This document shows positions 16,915-24,289 of a DNA stretch of 64,000 nucleotides, piece after piece. Under the pieces are notes generated by a model. The model worked only from the letters and a program-made list of their open reading frames with translations, had not been told where the DNA came from and ran no database searches. The translations under genes and the position numbers were made by a program. Position 1 is the stretch's first letter. The number at the start of each line of letters is the position of its first letter. Source of the stretch: an uncultured Bacilli bacterium (GTDB lineage: Bacteria > Bacillota_I > Bacilli_A > RF39 > UBA660); contig CAKPHC010000003.1 of the NCBI GenBank assembly GCA_934155645.1, positions 1-64,000 of the forward strand, given 5' to 3'.

Positions 16915-17820
16915 ATGAAGGAAGCAATAAAAGAATTAAAGAAGATGAATGTAGGTAAAATAGTAGAAAAAGTACCGTTAAAAGAACATACTACTTATAA
17001 AGTTGGTGGAGTAGCTAGTTGTTTTATATATCCAGAAAACGTAAAACAATTAATAACGTTATTAAAGTATGCTAAAGAAAATAATATAAAACATAAAGTC
17101 TTAGGAAATGGTTCTAATACTTTATTTAGTGATAATAAATATGAAGGTATAATAATTAAATTAGATAAATTTGATTATGTTGAAGTTAAGAAAACAATTA
17201 TTGTAGTAGGAGCAGGTTACAATTTAATGAAATTAGCTCAATTAGCTGCAAGAAAATCTTTAGCAGGATTAGAATTTGCTAGTGGTATACCAGGTACTAT
17301 AGGTGGAGCAGTATATATGAATGCTGGAGCCTATAAAAGTGATATGGGTTACATTGTAAAACGTGTTAAAGTACTAACTCCTGACTATAGAGTTATTACT
17401 ATGACTAATAAAGAATTAGATTTCCATTATCGTAGTTCTTTCTTTCAAAAGAATAAAGACTATATATGCTTAGAAGCAACTCTAGGACTTGCAAAAGGTA
17501 AAAAAGAAGAATTATATGAAGTAAACCGCGAGCGTAAAAAAAGAAGATTAGAATCCCAACCTCTAGAATATCCTTCAGCAGGTTCAGTATTTCGTAATCC
17601 TGAAGGACTATTTGCAGGTAAATTAATAGAAGACCTAGGATTAAAAGGATTAACTAAAGGTGGAGCACAAATAAGTACTAAACATGCAAACTTTATTATT
17701 AATATAGGTAATGCCAAGGCAAAAGACATAAAAGAATTAATAGATTTTACTAAAGAAGCAGTACTAGATAGATATAATGTCGAATTAAAATGTGAACAAG
17801 AATTTGTAAATTGGGAGTAA
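16915..17820 (+). CDS. murB: MurB, UDP-N-acetylenolpyruvoylglucosamine reductase
   Basis: MurB is an FAD enzyme that uses NADPH to reduce UDP-GlcNAc-enolpyruvate to UDP-MurNAc. The FAD-binding features GNGSNTLFSD and GIPGTIGGAVYMNAGAY are clear. The catalytic serine region YPSAGSVFRNP and the ending GGAQISTKHANFIIN place it in the shorter type II class found in Firmicutes. It is 301 residues long. GAGGGATAAG overlaps the murG stop, so the two genes are translationally coupled. The same transcript continues into divIB. Confidence 0.95.
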   Translation: MKEAIKELKKMNVGKIVEKVPLKEHTTYKVGGVASCFIYPENVKQLITLLKYAKENNIKHKVLGNGSNTLFSDNKYEGIIIKLDKFDYVEVKKTIIVVGAGYNLMKLAQLAARKSLAGLEFASGIPGTIGGAVYMNAGAYKSDMGYIVKRVKVLTPDYRVITMTNKELDFHYRSSFFQKNKDYICLEATLGLAKGKKEELYEVNRERKKRRLESQPLEYPSAGSVFRNPEGLFAGKLIEDLGLKGLTKGGAQISTKHANFIINIGNAKAKDIKELIDFTKEAVLDRYNVELKCEQEFVNWE

Positions 17821-17822
17821 AT

Positions 17823-18506
17823 ATGGCTAAAAAGATCAAGAAAAAAACTAAAATTAAGTTTATTCCAATTCTATTACTTATTATATTATTAGTAATAGGT
17901 TATTTTCTTGTATCTTTTTTTATGAATGTAAAAATAAAAAACATCTTTGTAAAAGGCAATAAGCTATTAAGCGACCAAGAAATAATAGAACTAGCAAATA
18001 TAGAAGATTATCCTAGTTTTATTAAAACAACCACAAATTCTATTGAGAAAAAAATAAAGAAAAATCAAATCATAAAAGATGTAAAAGTAACAAAAAGTTT
18101 AATTGCAACAGTAACAATTGAAGTTACAGAATATGATTTCCTTTTTACAAGAGAAGATAATAATGCTGTAGTAGTAGATGTAAATAAAGAATTATTACTA
18201 GATAAAGAAATAGTTGGAGTTCCTATATTAGTTAATTATGTACCTGATACTGTATATGATAAATTTGTAAGTGAAATGAAAAAGGTAAATGTTAAAGTAA
18301 AAGATAAAATATCAAGCATTGAATATAAACCAAACGATTATGACAAACAAAGATTTTTATTATATATGAACGATGGTAACGAAGTATATGTAACAATTAC
18401 TAGATTTAATTTAATCAATAAGTATAATGAAATATATCCAACTCTAGAAGGTAGAAAGGGTATTCTATACTTAGATTCTGGTAATCATTTTGAAATAAAG
18501 GGTTAG
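17823..18506 (+). CDS. divIB: FtsQ/DivIB-type cell division protein
   Basis: DivIB joins the divisome and links early and late division proteins through its outer POTRA domain. Here a basic cytoplasmic tail (MAKKIKKKTKIK) is followed by a membrane helix at about 12-34. A POTRA-like segment (IKNIFVKGNKLLSDQEIIELA) and the beta domain with its YxPNDYDKQRFLLY region come next. At 227 residues it is slightly short for the family. GGGAG lies five bases before the ATG at 17823, and the gene starts two bases after the murB stop. Confidence 0.85.
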   Translation: MAKKIKKKTKIKFIPILLLIILLVIGYFLVSFFMNVKIKNIFVKGNKLLSDQEIIELANIEDYPSFIKTTTNSIEKKIKKNQIIKDVKVTKSLIATVTIEVTEYDFLFTREDNNAVVVDVNKELLLDKEIVGVPILVNYVPDTVYDKFVSEMKKVNVKVKDKISSIEYKPNDYDKQRFLLYMNDGNEVYVTITRFNLINKYNEIYPTLEGRKGILYLDSGNHFEIKG

Positions 18507-18515
18507 TGTGTAAAT

Positions 18516-19718
18516 ATGAATAATAAGGGTGTAATACAAGTAAAATTATTAGCAATCATTTTTATAATTGGAATACTATTCTTTACAGTAATACCTAAAA
18601 CTATTTCTTGGATAGAGAAGAATAATAAAACTAATTATGTAGAAGTTGCTAAGGAATATATAACTGAAGTAAAAGAATCAATTAATGCACTAGAATATAA
18701 GCAAATACCACAAGAAGGGGAAGCTTTAGTAGTGCCTTTATCTAATCTAAAAACAAAGAAGAGTTCTCCTTATGGTAACTTTAAGAAAGAATATAGTTAT
18801 GTAATAGTAATAAATATGGGAGATTTCTATGAGTATTACTTTGCAGGGATAGATACATCTAATTATGGTATTCCTATTGTAAAAGATGAAGAACTAACTA
18901 TAGATTCAGTAGTATATGGTAAATCACGTCTTACAGGTATTAATAGAATTTCTTCAATAGATAATTTATATATAGCAAGTACTATTTTTAAGAAAAATGA
19001 AAAAAGTAAACAAGATGATAAAAATATTTTATTAGTGCCCCTTAGTGGAAAATTAAGTGTCGCATATTCTTTTAAAGCAGATACTTATAAGATTTATGAT
19101 GAATTAATAAAAAATATTGATACAAGTATTTATAACAAAGAAGCGATTATTAATAACGGTACAATTAGATATGATAATTCAGTACTAGCAAGTGGATATT
19201 TAAACGATATAAATGGTATGTTTAGATATATATCATTTCCAAATAAAGATGATTTAGAGTACTATGGAAGTTTTGTTACTTATAACAAGAGTTATGCAGG
19301 AGGAGTCATTAATAGTGATAATAACTATTCAAATGAAGATATGATATATGATTCTATTCCTATTATAGTAATGAATAAAAATGCTAAAGTAGTAACAGAT
19401 AATGATAAAAAACTATTGATGTGGAATATGATGGCAATATATCCTGATAATGATAATTATACAATTACTGAGTGTGGAGCATTAATAATAAAAAATAATA
19501 CAGCAACTAAAGTAGATATTACTACCGAAACGCCAGGGGTAATGACAGGAAAATCTAATAATAATTGTGAACTAGGTAACATTTATGCAATTAGAAAAAA
19601 TAATATAAATATAAATGACAGATTCTTTGCTAGAGGGTATATTAAATATAAAGATAAACTAGGAGTAGAACACATATCATACAGTAAAGATATTATTTCC
19701 GCATTAGTAAAAGAATAA
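18516..19718 (+). CDS. prepilin-like membrane protein of unknown function
   Basis: The start, MNNKGVIQVKLLAIIFIIGILFFTVIPK, has the length and hydrophobic pattern of a type IV prepilin helix following NNKG, but Phe+1 and Glu+5 are absent. An EKNNKTNYVEVAKEYITEVKESI helix follows, like the pilin-like regions of the proteins at 9995 and 12584. The remaining 300 residues are probably an outer beta-rich domain with two cysteines near the end. It begins nine bases after divIB with a weak ribosome site and ends at a strong terminator, so it seems to be the last gene of the murG operon. Family membership is inferred from pattern only. Confidence 0.6.
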   Translation: MNNKGVIQVKLLAIIFIIGILFFTVIPKTISWIEKNNKTNYVEVAKEYITEVKESINALEYKQIPQEGEALVVPLSNLKTKKSSPYGNFKKEYSYVIVINMGDFYEYYFAGIDTSNYGIPIVKDEELTIDSVVYGKSRLTGINRISSIDNLYIASTIFKKNEKSKQDDKNILLVPLSGKLSVAYSFKADTYKIYDELIKNIDTSIYNKEAIINNGTIRYDNSVLASGYLNDINGMFRYISFPNKDDLEYYGSFVTYNKSYAGGVINSDNNYSNEDMIYDSIPIIVMNKNAKVVTDNDKKLLMWNMMAIYPDNDNYTITECGALIIKNNTATKVDITTETPGVMTGKSNNNCELGNIYAIRKNNININDRFFARGYIKYKDKLGVEHISYSKDIISALVKE

Positions 19719-19721
19719 TGT

Positions 19722-19746
19722 AAAGGCAACGAAAGTTGTCTTTTTA
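19722..19746 (+). terminator. Rho-independent terminator of the murG operon
   Basis: AAAGGCAAC pairs with GTTGTCTTT (one G-U pair) around a GAAA tetraloop and is followed by TTT. Confidence 0.85.
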
Positions 19747-19821
19747 AATGGCAAAATTTACCAACAAAGTTCTACATAATTATAGATTATAATGAGTTAT
19801 ATAAAAGGTATAAAATTATAC

Positions 19822-19852
19822 TTGCCAATTCCTTAGGGGGAGGGGGTATAAT
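19822..19852 (+). promoter_or_regulatory. G-tract promoter of surface gene 1 (candidate phase-variable)
   Basis: TTGCCA (19822-19827) and a perfect TATAAT (19847-19852) are 19 bp apart. The last 11 bases of the spacer are GGGGGAGGGGG, touching the -10 box. The same layout, with 11 pure G residues, stands before the next paralog. A 19-bp spacer is longer than the 17-bp optimum, so loss of one or two G residues should raise activity. The A in the middle should make this copy more stable than the second. Confidence 0.75.
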
Positions 19853-19886
19853 GATTGTAGTAAAAAATAAATTCGGAGTGAGCGAT

Positions 19887-21353
19887 ATGAGAAAGAAAAC
19901 AGTAATGATTATAATGTGTATAGCAATTCTTTTCATGATAGTAGGGTATGCAGCATTTAGTGCAAACTTAAATATTAATGGTACAGCAAACATTGCCTCC
20001 ACTTGGCAGGTATTATTTACTAAGATAGAAGAGGTATCAAAATCAAGTGGAGTAACTATTAAATCTGCACCAACTGCAAGTGGTACAACAGCAACATTTA
20101 ATTTAGATGTACAATTTCCTGGTGATACTATAGTCTATAAAATAACAGTAGAAAACCAAGGCACAATAGATGCAATAATAAACGATATTACTGCCAGTAA
20201 AGCAGGAAACGATGCTATTAAGTTTAATATAACAGGTATTAAAAAAGGAGATGTTTTAACAAAAGGAACAAGTACAACTTTCAATGTAGAAATAACATAT
20301 GATATTAATACGACTAAGCAACCAACTGATTTAAATGAGGCATTAACAATGGAGATAAATTATATTCAATATGCAGGTCAGGATGTACCTAGTGAAGATA
20401 TAATGATAAAATCAAGAAGATTAGGATTAAAAATATTAAACGACAATACAGCACTGCCAGATACAAATATAGACTTTTCACAAATAAGTAGTGATACAAA
20501 TGGGAAAGGACTTTATTATACAAGCACTAATACCGAAGATAATAAAGTAACATATTACTTTAGAGGAGCAGTAGAAAATAATTATGTTAAATTTGCAAAT
20601 GAACTATGGCGAATAATAAGGATAAATGAAGATGGAAGTGTAAGGCTAATTAAACAGGTTTCATTAGAAAAAACCGAATTCAATGAAACTGCTACAGATA
20701 ATGCACACGTAGGGTATATGTTTGGAACAGCAGGTTCAACAACATATGAAGAGACACACAAAAATATTAATTCCAGCACAATTAAAAGTAAAATCGATAC
20801 GTGGTATCAAAATAACTTGATTAATTACTCGTCAGTAATAGCTGATGCTGGATTTTGTGGTGATAGAACTATAGCACCGACTGCCAAAACATGGAATGCT
20901 AGTGATACTGCATTAGGCTATGGAAGCAATTTTACAGTTTATGGTGCTTTAGCAAGGCTGATGCCAGTTTATGGACCCAGCGGAGTAAATCCAGAATTTA
21001 AATGCCCACAAGAAAATGATTTATATACAACAATAACTTCAGACAAAGGTAACAAAGCTTTAACTTATCCGGTAGGATTAATAACAGCTGACGAAGTTAT
21101 TTATGCGGGAATAGTAAATGATGCTGTAAATGATACTTGTTATCTTCATATAGGAGTAGAATCATGGACGATGTCGCCTAGTTACTCTGGTGCTATATCT
21201 CGTATGTGGTATGTAGGAGGAAATGGTAGTATAGGTTATGGCCGTATCACTTACGAATGGTTTGTGAGACCTGTAATAAATATGAAATCGACTGTAGAAA
21301 TTACAAGTGGAGATGGCACCGAAATCAGCCCGTATGTTATAAAGACAAATTAA
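19887..21353 (+). CDS. secreted or anchored surface protein, lectin-like C-terminal domain (paralog 1)
   Basis: An N-terminal hydrophobic helix (RKKTVMIIMCIAILFMIVGYA) is followed by a conserved block FSANLNINGTANIASTWQVLF and a beta-rich domain to about residue 170. A linker (TALPDTNIDFSQISSDTNGKGLYY) leads to a C-terminal domain that begins ELWRIIRINEDGSVRLI (about residue 240), contains a GFCGDR motif, and closes PVINMKSTVEITSGDGT. I relate this domain to the DUF6273/C-type-lectin-like group by its motifs. I chose the ATG at 19887, with GGAG eight bases upstream, because the ATG at 19851 overlaps the -10 box and would lie upstream of the transcript start. Adhesion or ligand binding is the likely role. 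Confidence 0.75.
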   Translation: MRKKTVMIIMCIAILFMIVGYAAFSANLNINGTANIASTWQVLFTKIEEVSKSSGVTIKSAPTASGTTATFNLDVQFPGDTIVYKITVENQGTIDAIINDITASKAGNDAIKFNITGIKKGDVLTKGTSTTFNVEITYDINTTKQPTDLNEALTMEINYIQYAGQDVPSEDIMIKSRRLGLKILNDNTALPDTNIDFSQISSDTNGKGLYYTSTNTEDNKVTYYFRGAVENNYVKFANELWRIIRINEDGSVRLIKQVSLEKTEFNETATDNAHVGYMFGTAGSTTYEETHKNINSSTIKSKIDTWYQNNLINYSSVIADAGFCGDRTIAPTAKTWNASDTALGYGSNFTVYGALARLMPVYGPSGVNPEFKCPQENDLYTTITSDKGNKALTYPVGLITADEVIYAGIVNDAVNDTCYLHIGVESWTMSPSYSGAISRMWYVGGNGSIGYGRITYEWFVRPVINMKSTVEITSGDGTEISPYVIKTN

Positions 21354-21377
21354 AAATTAAAAAAGTTGTCTTTTTTT
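21341..21377 (+). terminator. Rho-independent terminator of surface gene 1
   Basis: AAAGACAA (21341-21348) pairs with TTGTCTTT (21366-21373), followed by TTTT. The loop contains the stop codon. It isolates the next promoter. Confidence 0.6.
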
Positions 21378-21378
21378 A

Positions 21379-21409
21379 TTGCCAAATCCCTAGGGGGGGG
21401 GGGTATAAT
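21379..21409 (+). promoter_or_regulatory. poly-G promoter of surface gene 2 (candidate phase-variable)
   Basis: TTGCCA (21379-21384), then AATCCCTA, then eleven consecutive G residues (21393-21403), then TATAAT (21404-21409), giving a 19-bp spacer. An uninterrupted G11 is striking in so AT-rich a sequence and is a classic substrate for slipped-strand mispairing. Confidence 0.8.
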
Positions 21410-21441
21410 GAGTATAGATAAAATAATATTCGGAGAAGGAA

Positions 21442-23163
21442 ATGGAAGAGAAGTATATGAAGAGTAAGAAAATAATTATGATAACGATGTGCTGTTTAAT
21501 ATGTGTAATGGCAATAGGATATGCAGCATTTGCAACGAATCTAACTATTAATGGTACAGCAAATATTACTTCAACTTGGAAGGTACTATTTACTAAGATA
21601 GAAGAAGTATCTAAAACAAGTGGAGTAACTATTACCAAAGTACCAACAGCAGAAGGAACAAACGCAACATTTAATGTAGATTTAAAAAGTCCTGGAGATA
21701 AAATAATTTACAAAATAACAGTAGCAAACCAAGGAACATTAGATGCGATAATAAACGATATTACTGCAAGTGAAACTGGAAGTGACGCAATTAAGTTTGA
21801 AATAACAGGTATTAAAAAAGGAGATAAACTAGCAAAATCAACAACAACAACTTTTAATGTAACAATAAGTTATGACTCAAATGTAATAAGTCAACCTAAC
21901 GTAACTGACAATACTTTAACAATGAGTATTAACTATGTGCAAGATGTAAATCAAACAGTAAAATCAGAAGACTTAACAGTTGAAACAACTAAATTATCTG
22001 CCGTAATACTAAAAGACAATAATGCCCAACCGGATACAAATATAGATTTTTCACAAATAAGTAGTGATACAAATGGAAAAGGGTTGTATTACACAAATAA
22101 AAATACTGAAGATGGTAAAACAACTTACTATTTTAGAGGTGCAGTAGAAAATAATTATGTAGCATTTGGGGAAACAGATGAAGGAATGTGTACATATAAA
22201 AATGCGCAAATAATAATTTTAGATTCAGATGGGAATCAGATTTATAATTCTAATGAAGAAGGTTCTACTACCACTAAATCGTTATGCCAGTCAACAAACG
22301 TTTGTGAAGTACATCATAATGATGAATTAATTGGAGCTATGATTGGTATCAATGAAGAAGCTTGTCTTTCTGAAAATAGCAATGCAGATTTTGTTAATAA
22401 AGGCTTAATGGCGGTATGGACAAATGAGAAAGCAACTTTTGCTTATAAATTAATGCAATGGCAAATAGTAAGAATAAACGAGGATGGAAGTATAAGAATT
22501 ATCAAACAAGATTCAATAGGCAAAAGTTACTTTAATAGTAATAATAGAGATGCATCAGATGTAGGATACATGTATGGAACAGCTGGTTCAACAACGTATG
22601 AGGTCGTACACGCAAATATTAATTCAAGTACAATCAAGACGGTATTAGACAATTGGTATAAAATAAATCTAATCAATTACTCATCATCAATAGCAGATGC
22701 AGGATTTTGTGGAGATAGAGGTATATGGAGCGGCGAAATAGGAATATATACTATCTATAGAGCGTACGAAAGATTGGGTGAAAACAAAAACCCACAATTC
22801 GGATGCTCACAAAATAATGATTTATATACTACATCAACTAGTACAAAGGGAAATAAGGCATTAACATATCCGATAGGATTAATAACAGCTGATGAGGCTG
22901 CTTATGCAGGTGGTGTAGATACGACAGTAAATGAAACGTATTATTTGGTCCGTGGCGAAAATTTCTGGACAATAACTCCTGGTAATACAAGGAGTTTTGG
23001 TTCCAGCGTATGGTATATTAGTTCAAACGGAATGCTTGGTGGCTATAATGATGTTGTTAATTACAATATAGGAGTTTATCCAGTCATCAATCTTAAATCC
23101 ACAGTTGAAATTACAAGTGGTGACGGAACAATTGATAATCCATACGTTATTAAAACAAATTAA
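21442..23163 (+). CDS. secreted or anchored surface protein, lectin-like C-terminal domain (paralog 2)
   Basis: This is a close paralog of the preceding gene, with the same hydrophobic start and the same FATNLTINGTANITSTWKVLF block. It also has the same TNIDFSQISSDTNGKGLYY linker and the same ending, VYPVINLKSTVEITSGDGT. It differs by an inserted segment of about 90 residues (roughly 243-335, containing four cysteines) placed just before QWQIVRINEDGS. The final third, which should carry the binding surface, diverges most (TPGNTRSFGSSVWYIS against SPSYSGAISRMWYVG). The start at 21442 has GGAG six bases upstream; the ATG at 21457 is an alternative. It is preceded by the pure G11 promoter. Confidence 0.75.
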   Translation: MEEKYMKSKKIIMITMCCLICVMAIGYAAFATNLTINGTANITSTWKVLFTKIEEVSKTSGVTITKVPTAEGTNATFNVDLKSPGDKIIYKITVANQGTLDAIINDITASETGSDAIKFEITGIKKGDKLAKSTTTTFNVTISYDSNVISQPNVTDNTLTMSINYVQDVNQTVKSEDLTVETTKLSAVILKDNNAQPDTNIDFSQISSDTNGKGLYYTNKNTEDGKTTYYFRGAVENNYVAFGETDEGMCTYKNAQIIILDSDGNQIYNSNEEGSTTTKSLCQSTNVCEVHHNDELIGAMIGINEEACLSENSNADFVNKGLMAVWTNEKATFAYKLMQWQIVRINEDGSIRIIKQDSIGKSYFNSNNRDASDVGYMYGTAGSTTYEVVHANINSSTIKTVLDNWYKINLINYSSSIADAGFCGDRGIWSGEIGIYTIYRAYERLGENKNPQFGCSQNNDLYTTSTSTKGNKALTYPIGLITADEAAYAGGVDTTVNETYYLVRGENFWTITPGNTRSFGSSVWYISSNGMLGGYNDVVNYNIGVYPVINLKSTVEITSGDGTIDNPYVIKTN

Positions 23164-23171
23164 ACTTGATT

Positions 23172-23198
23172 AAAGTGGCTTGTATAAGTCACTTTTTT
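23172..23198 (+). terminator. Rho-independent terminator
   Basis: AAAGTGGCTT pairs with AAGTCACTTT (one G-U pair), followed by a T run. Confidence 0.8.
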
Positions 23199-23230
23199 CA
23201 TTAAATTATAAAAAAAGTTAAATTTATGTA

Positions 23231-23258
23231 TTCAAAAATAATAAAAATATGTTATAAT
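23231..23258 (+). promoter_or_regulatory. promoter of the tRNA-Lys locus
   Basis: TTCAAA (23231-23236), 16-bp spacer, TATAAT (23253-23258), 21 bp before the split tRNA 5' half. It probably drove the original tRNA-Lys gene. No separate promoter is seen in the 30 bases between the split half and the intact tRNA, so it probably now drives the element's tRNA. Confidence 0.6.
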
Positions 23259-23279
23259 CAAAGAGCATTGGTGATAAAT

Positions 23280-23319
23280 GGACTGTTAGCTCAGTTGGTA
23301 GAGCAACTGACTCTTAATC
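23280..23319 (+). pseudogene. 5' half of host tRNA-Lys, interrupted by the element
   Basis: Forty bases match a tRNA-Lys from the first acceptor base through the anticodon loop (GGACTGT acceptor strand, D arm, ACTGACTCTTAATC) and then stop matching at 23320. The missing 36 bases are at 30210-30245, beyond the integrase gene. Joined, the two parts make a perfect 76-base tRNA in which GGACTGT pairs with ACAGTCC and CCA is encoded. This half alone cannot make a tRNA. Confidence 0.9.
23306..23319 (+). repeat. left attachment core (attL)
   Basis: ACTGACTCTTAATC, the anticodon stem-loop of tRNA-Lys, is followed by element DNA (GGTTGCC). Strand exchange must occur within these 14 bases. Confidence 0.85.
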
Positions 23320-23349
23320 GGTTGCCTAGTACTTATAGGTCATTTTAAT

Positions 23350-23425
23350 GGGGCGTTAGCTCAGTTGGTAGAGCAACTGACTCTTAATCAGTGGGTCTAG
23401 GGTTCGAATCCCTAACGCCCCACCA
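23350..23425 (+). tRNA. tRNA-Lys(CTT), carried by the element
   Basis: This is a complete 76-base cloverleaf. The acceptor GGGGCGT pairs with ACGCCCC, the anticodon loop CTCTTAA gives anticodon CTT (codon AAG), the T arm is GGGTTCGAATCCC, and CCA is encoded. From position 7 through the T arm it is identical to the split host tRNA. It differs in the acceptor stem, where several adjacent base pairs are changed on both strands. It starts 30 bp after the broken 5' half and ends at a strong terminator, so it should be transcribed from the host tRNA promoter. Confidence 0.95.
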
Positions 23426-23437
23426 TTAAAAGTATTG

Positions 23438-23475
23438 AAATATCTAATAAAAATCGCTTTATTAGATATTTTTTT
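23438..23475 (+). terminator. Rho-independent terminator of tRNA-Lys
   Basis: A perfect 14-bp stem AAATATCTAATAAA/TTTATTAGATATTT with loop AATCGC, followed by TTTTT. Confidence 0.9.
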
Positions 23476-23497
23476 GTTCTTTGAGGATTAAAAATTA

Positions 23498-23521
23498 CGG
23501 CACCATTTACAAAAAAGTGCC
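23498..23521. promoter_or_regulatory. candidate integrase arm-type sites (left, inverted pair)
   Basis: CGGCACC (23498-23504) and its inverted partner AAGTGCC (23515-23521) match the motif found at 23616, 23627, 30004 and 30015. Confidence 0.5.
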
Positions 23522-23579
23522 TAAAAAGTATAAATAAATGTGAAAAAAGAAAAGAAATAATAAACAATTAAAGTAATAT

Positions 23580-23700
23580 AAACTATCATAAAGTATTATA
23601 AGTGTGTTTCCTTTTCGGCACCTTATCGGCACTTTTATTTAGCAAACTACCTAACAATTAAAAAGATTATCAAAATAATGGTGTAATCTTATGATAGTTT
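23580..23700. repeat. 12-bp perfect inverted repeat flanking arm sites
   Basis: AAACTATCATAA (23580-23591) and TTATGATAGTTT (23689-23700) are exact reverse complements about 100 bp apart, bracketing the CGGCACY pair at 23616-23633. The right arm lies just before the first element gene. It could be a binding site for the excisionase-like protein or the repressor. Confidence 0.45.
23612..23634 (+). promoter_or_regulatory. candidate integrase arm-type sites (left, direct pair)
   Basis: TTTTCGGCACC and TTATCGGCACT are in direct orientation, their CGGCAC cores starting 11 bp apart (23616 and 23627), the same phasing as the pair at the right end. Confidence 0.6.
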
Positions 23701-23719
23701 GATAAAAAAGGAGCAATGT

Positions 23720-23944
23720 ATGAAAAAAATACAAGATTTAAGATTTAATCTAACCGAAGATATGAATAACATGATGATAGAACTTTTAATCACTCAACAA
23801 ATGTTAAAAGATGATAGAATTGATAAGGAAGATAAAATCTTATTAGAAAATCATAAACAAGAGTTAATGAAAGAGTTTACGCAAGAGTTCAAAAATAATA
23901 ACAAAAAAGAAATTAAGCAATACAACGAACTGATGAATAAGTAA
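23720..23944 (+). CDS. small charged helical protein of the element
   Basis: No family is recognised. The 74-residue product is highly charged and predicted to be mostly alpha-helical (MNNMMIELLITQQMLKDD...). It has no membrane segment or metal-binding motif. AAAGGAG lies seven bases before the ATG at 23720. It is the first element gene inside the left end, close to the tRNA and arm sites, and points toward a bidirectional terminator shared with the minus-strand genes. A regulatory or accessory role in the element is possible but unsupported. Confidence 0.6.
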   Translation: MKKIQDLRFNLTEDMNNMMIELLITQQMLKDDRIDKEDKILLENHKQELMKEFTQEFKNNNKKEIKQYNELMNK

Positions 23945-23951
23945 AAAAAAT

Positions 23952-23992
23952 AAGAGATAAGCAAGTTATCAATTAACTACTTATCTCTTTTG
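23952..23992. terminator. bidirectional terminator between convergent genes
   Basis: AAGAGATAAG (23952-23961) pairs with CTTATCTCTT (23980-23989). T-rich runs follow on both strands, and the hairpin overlaps the end of the minus-strand gene. Confidence 0.75.
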
Positions 23993-24289
23993 TTTTGGCT
24001 TGCCATATTGTTTGGTTAAGTCCATACCCTTAATACAAGTAAAACAGTCAACGGCTATTCTTTGTTTAGGGTCAAGTGAAATGAATTTTACTATTTCATC
24101 ATAATTCCTTTTAAACATTTCTACAAACTCTTTATCTTTTTGTTTTTCTTCCTCTTGTAGTCTTAAATATTCTTCTATACCATTGTCAATTATAAAGTTT
24201 AAATCATATTCAAGACTATTCTTATTAGGCTCTGTTAGTCCTAATAAATCTTCAATATCTAAATCAATACTAATCTTTTTATCTTTCAT
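23981..24289 (-). CDS. hypothetical acidic protein of the element
   Basis: This 102-residue protein is not recognised. It is acidic and helical, with a Lys/Glu-rich middle (YLRLQEEEKQKDKEF) and a C-terminal part with two cysteines (DCFTCIKGMDL). There is no membrane helix. Its ATG overlaps the last codons of the upstream small helix-turn-helix gene, so the two should be translated together. A GGGGG run lies six bases before the start. Confidence 0.65.
   Translation of the reverse strand: MKDKKISIDLDIEDLLGLTEPNKNSLEYDLNFIIDNGIEEYLRLQEEEKQKDKEFVEMFKRNYDEIVKFISLDPKQRIAVDCFTCIKGMDLTKQYGKPKQKR

Noticed and set aside
19851..19886. ATG at 19851 as the start of surface gene 1
   Set aside because: It overlaps the TATAAT box, so it lies upstream of the expected transcript start. 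The ATG at 19887 matches the paralogs and has GGAG.
23280..23350. A second functional tRNA gene upstream of tRNA-Lys(CTT)
   Set aside because: It matches only to the anticodon loop and then diverges. No T arm or matching acceptor strand follows, and the missing part is 6.9 kb away.
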